From contig JBCBZE010000165.1 of NCBI GenBank assembly GCA_039815505.1, positions 1 through 7,568 of the forward strand: DNA of 7,568 nucleotides, written 5' to 3'. This document shows positions 5,746 to 7,568 of the stretch, in pieces; the stretch's first letter is position 1, and every line of letters begins with the position of its first letter. Made by a program: the position numbers and the translations under genes. Below the pieces are notes generated by a model. It was given only the letters and a program-made list of their open reading frames with translations. It made no database searches and was not told where the DNA came from. This DNA comes from CANLWN01 sp039815505. Its GTDB lineage: Bacteria; Bacteroidota; Bacteroidia; Flavobacteriales; Flavobacteriaceae.

Positions 5746-5976
5746 TTAAATTTCGCGGGTTCCCTTAATAAAAATCCATTTCATTAGTATCTTCTCACCC
5801 CCATCAGTTTCGATAGCTCCAAACTTTGGTGCAAGAACATTTGCAATAATCGCCGAGGTAACCGCAAGAAATATGCGGTTAATGGGCAGGTAATACCCCA
5901 TAATCAAACGAACAATGATAAACAAAAAAGCAAAACCAATAAAATTAAACAACAATGCTTTATATTTTGGCCTCAT
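5746..5976 (-). CDS. Small two-TM membrane protein, function unknown
   Basis: This 76-residue protein has two hydrophobic segments, about 8-30 (LLFNFIGFAFLFIIVRLIMG core) and 33-50 (INRIFLAVTSAIIANVLAPK), then a hydrophilic tail with GGEKILMKW. There is no signal peptide; it is probably an inner-membrane protein. The ATG lies 2 bp after the stop of the THUMP methyltransferase, so the two genes are almost certainly one transcript. I do not recognise a family, and nothing suggests that it takes part in RNA modification. The tight spacing, the sensible start and the gene-filling fit up to the convergent stop support a real gene. Confidence 0.75.
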   Translation of the reverse strand: MRPKYKALLFNFIGFAFLFIIVRLIMGYYLPINRIFLAVTSAIIANVLAPKFGAIETDGGEKILMKWIFIKGTREI

Positions 5977-5978
5977 TT

Positions 5979-7142
5979 CTAATTTGGTTTATTGAATTTG
6001 GCCTTTTTACTGCCTTCGTACATTACATATTTCACCAATCTTGATTCCAGATGGCTATTGAATACTTTAATTTTTCGGGAAGGGCGCAATCCAACAAACT
6101 TCAAAGCGTCCAAATTAGACGTAATGAACCATGCATCGGTCCCCGGGTAATTTCTTTTTAAGGTGTCGCCAATATTTCCGTAAAATTCTTCCATTTCAAT
6201 ATTCAATCGCTCTCCATAAGGTGGATTAAATACCATATGCATCTTGTTCTCCGTAAACTTTTCCGTATCAAAAAAGTTTTTTCTTTCGATAGCAATATAT
6301 TCGGCCAGATTTGCATTGGTACAATTGTCCTGAGCCTTTCTTACGGCAGATGGTGCCTTATCGTATCCCACTATCCTATGGTGAAACTCCCTGGTTTTAT
6401 TTAAACTGCTATCCACAATTTTTTCAAAGAGCGCTTCATCAAAATCTTCCCATTTCTCAAAAGCGAATTCTTTTCTATTAATATTTACCGGAATGTTACA
6501 GGCAATCATAGCGGCCTCCGTTAAAAACGTACCGCTACCGCACATGGGGTCCAAAAAATCACATTGTCCGTCCCAGCCGCTTAGAAGCAAAAGACCCGCT
6601 GCTAGAACTTCATTGATGGGGGCAATATTGGTAGCTGTTCTATATCCGCGCTGATGTAGGGAACGACCGGATGTATCCAAAGCTAGATTACACTGATTTT
6701 TCTGAATATGGATATGAATACGAATATCAGGAAACTTAATATCCACATTGGGTCTCTTACCCTCGATATCCCGGAACTTATCAACGATGGCATCTTTTGT
6801 TTTTTGGGATACATACAGGGAATGGGTGAAGTTATCCGAATTTACGGTAGCATCGATTGCAAAGGTAGTATCGGGGCTTAGGTAATCGGACCAGTCTATT
6901 CTATATATTTTCTTGTATAGATCTTTTTCGTCCCTTACATAAAAGGAATGTATGGGTTTTAATATTTTTATGGCCGTACGAAGACACAAATTGGCTTTGT
7001 ACATAAACCCCGTGTCCCCCTCAAAAGATACATTTCTTATACCTTCTTGTACATTCCCAGCACCCAGGTTTCGCAGTTCTTTGGCCAATACTTCCTCAAA
7101 ACCGAATAAGGTCTTGGCCACCATTTTAAAATTATTGTTCAT
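5979..7142 (-). CDS. THUMP-domain 23S rRNA (guanine-N2)-methyltransferase, RlmL N-domain type
   Basis: This 387-residue enzyme has an N-terminal ferredoxin-like segment (MVAKTLFGFEEVLAKEL, 7-23), a THUMP RNA-binding domain (about 45-155) and a Rossmann methyltransferase domain. Key motifs are SAM-binding DPMCGSGTFLTEA (198-210), the acidic D261 in VGYDKAPSAV, and NPPYGERL (306-313), the N-x-x-Y type motif of enzymes that methylate exocyclic amino groups. By family it should make m2G in 23S rRNA (G2445 in E. coli). It lacks the second, RlmK-like methyltransferase domain that is fused in E. coli RlmL, so it corresponds to the stand-alone form seen in many bacteria. The ATG at 7142 is chosen over the in-frame M7 because a good -7 promoter sits about 20 bp upstream. 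A small membrane-protein gene follows after 2 bp, and a ZIP transporter gene diverges upstream. Confidence 0.92.
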   Translation of the reverse strand: MNNNFKMVAKTLFGFEEVLAKELRNLGAGNVQEGIRNVSFEGDTGFMYKANLCLRTAIKILKPIHSFYVRDEKDLYKKIYRIDWSDYLSPDTTFAIDATVNSDNFTHSLYVSQKTKDAIVDKFRDIEGKRPNVDIKFPDIRIHIHIQKNQCNLALDTSGRSLHQRGYRTATNIAPINEVLAAGLLLLSGWDGQCDFLDPMCGSGTFLTEAAMIACNIPVNINRKEFAFEKWEDFDEALFEKIVDSSLNKTREFHHRIVGYDKAPSAVRKAQDNCTNANLAEYIAIERKNFFDTEKFTENKMHMVFNPPYGERLNIEMEEFYGNIGDTLKRNYPGTDAWFITSNLDALKFVGLRPSRKIKVFNSHLESRLVKYVMYEGSKKAKFNKPN

Positions 7143-7162
7143 ATACCCTTCAAAGAATACGG

Positions 7163-7181
7163 CAAAAATACAGTATTTTTA
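7163..7181. promoter_or_regulatory. Palindrome with divergent -7 elements between methyltransferase and ZIP genes
   Basis: AAAAATAC (7164-7171) and GTATTTTT (7173-7180) form a perfect 8-bp inverted repeat around one A. The minus strand reads TATTTTTG (7170-7163), an exact TAnnTTTG -7 element about 20 bp before the methyltransferase ATG. The plus strand reads TATTTTTA (7174-7181), one base off consensus, 53 bp before the ZIP ATG. No clear -33 partner is seen on either strand. An 8-1-8 palindrome over promoters could be an operator, for instance for a metal-responsive repressor; this is inference. Confidence 0.4.
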
Positions 7182-7234
7182 CCCTCACGGTATTACTATT
7201 CGTAAAATAGTCCAAACAACCACCAAAAGTTCAA

Positions 7235-7568
7235 ATGACCTATATTTTACCAATACTAACGGTACTATTAAGTTTCGTTTTTGTTTTTTTTATAAAACCT
7301 AAAAACAAAGCCTCTTTTAAGTTATTACTAGCGTTTAGCGGGGCCTTTTTGTTGGCATTGACCGTCTTTGAACTTCTCCCGGAGGTTTATCGGGATGCCC
7401 ATCCCAAAAGCATTGGGGTGTTCATACTACTTGGTATTTTATTACAAATCTTCCTTGAGTTTTTTTCCAAAGGGGCAGAACATGGACACGTTCATTTGGA
7501 TGGGGAAAAAACAAAGTTCCCTTGGCTTCTCTTTCTAAGCCTTTCGCTTCATGCATTTCTAGAAGGTA
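7235..7568 (+). CDS. ZIP-family divalent metal transporter, 5' part (cut by window end)
   Basis: An open frame runs from ATG 7235 to the end of the window (111 codons, no stop). It begins with a membrane helix (about 2-20, MTYILPILTVLLSF onward), then a second helix (30-50) that carries SGAFLLALTVFELLPEV, the ZIP-type TM2 with its conserved acidic L-P-E end. A third helix (60-78) leads to a short His-bearing loop (H83, H85, H87), and the fragment ends in a fourth helix with HAFLEG (107-111 within S-L-H-A-F-L-E-G), the ZIP metal-site signature in which H107 and E110 bind Zn2+ or Fe2+. It would import divalent metal across the inner membrane. It is divergent from the methyltransferase with 92 bp between starts. 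Metal specificity cannot be read from this part. Confidence 0.88.
   Translation, partial: MTYILPILTVLLSFVFVFFIKPKNKASFKLLLAFSGAFLLALTVFELLPEVYRDAHPKSIGVFILLGILLQIFLEFFSKGAEHGHVHLDGEKTKFPWLLFLSLSLHAFLEG

Noticed and set aside
6952..7302. Plus-strand open frame of 116 codons spanning the methyltransferase start and the ZIP start
   Set aside because: It overlaps the methyltransferase N-terminus in antisense and the ZIP gene in another frame, and it would run through the divergent promoter region.

Overview
The window looks like a chromosomal segment of a Flavobacteriaceae member (Bacteroidota), probably a marine genus of the Maribacter/Zobellia/Arenibacter type; the genus is a guess. Reasons: AT-rich DNA, A-rich start regions without Shine-Dalgarno sequences, TAnnTTTG-type -7 promoter elements, a lipoprotein with a C-E-K-D-D surface-export signature, and small protein families (DUF6768, DUF6452, DUF6048-like) that I know from this group. 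There is no sign of mobile DNA, CRISPR, tRNA or rRNA. It reads as ordinary core genome with some interesting regulatory detail.

Layout. (1) 1-513: rplS (ribosomal protein L19) with its own promoter, a foldable leader that may be autoregulatory, and a perfect two-way terminator shared with the next gene. (2) 530-1810, minus: rocD, ornithine aminotransferase, with an unusual four-cysteine loop near the PLP lysine and an inverted repeat in its upstream region. (3) 1962-2892, minus: a two-gene operon of an ECF sigma factor and an overlapping two-TM protein (DUF6768-like), preceded by a bipartite AAC-N16-CGTC sequence that looks like an ECF-type, possibly self-recognised, promoter. (4) 3020-5744, plus: rlmD (23S rRNA m5U methyltransferase, apparently leaderless or nearly so), a surface-lipoprotein candidate and an overlapping outer-membrane beta-barrel candidate. 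(5) 5746-7142, minus: a stand-alone THUMP-domain RlmL-type rRNA methyltransferase followed after 2 nt by a small two-TM protein; this operon converges on the previous one with a single base between stop codons. (6) 7235-end, plus: the first 111 codons of a ZIP-family metal transporter, divergent from the methyltransferase across a 92-bp gap with a 17-bp palindrome that overlaps promoter-like elements on both strands.

How they fit together. Three genes serve the large ribosomal subunit (L19 and two 23S rRNA base methyltransferases). The rest cover amino-acid catabolism (rocD), envelope or stress signalling (sigma factor and membrane partner), cell-surface proteins (lipoprotein and barrel) and metal homeostasis (ZIP). 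The best candidates for something undescribed are the sigma/DUF6768 pair as an unusual sigma/anti-sigma module and the lipoprotein/barrel pair behind rlmD. No wholly new system is evident.
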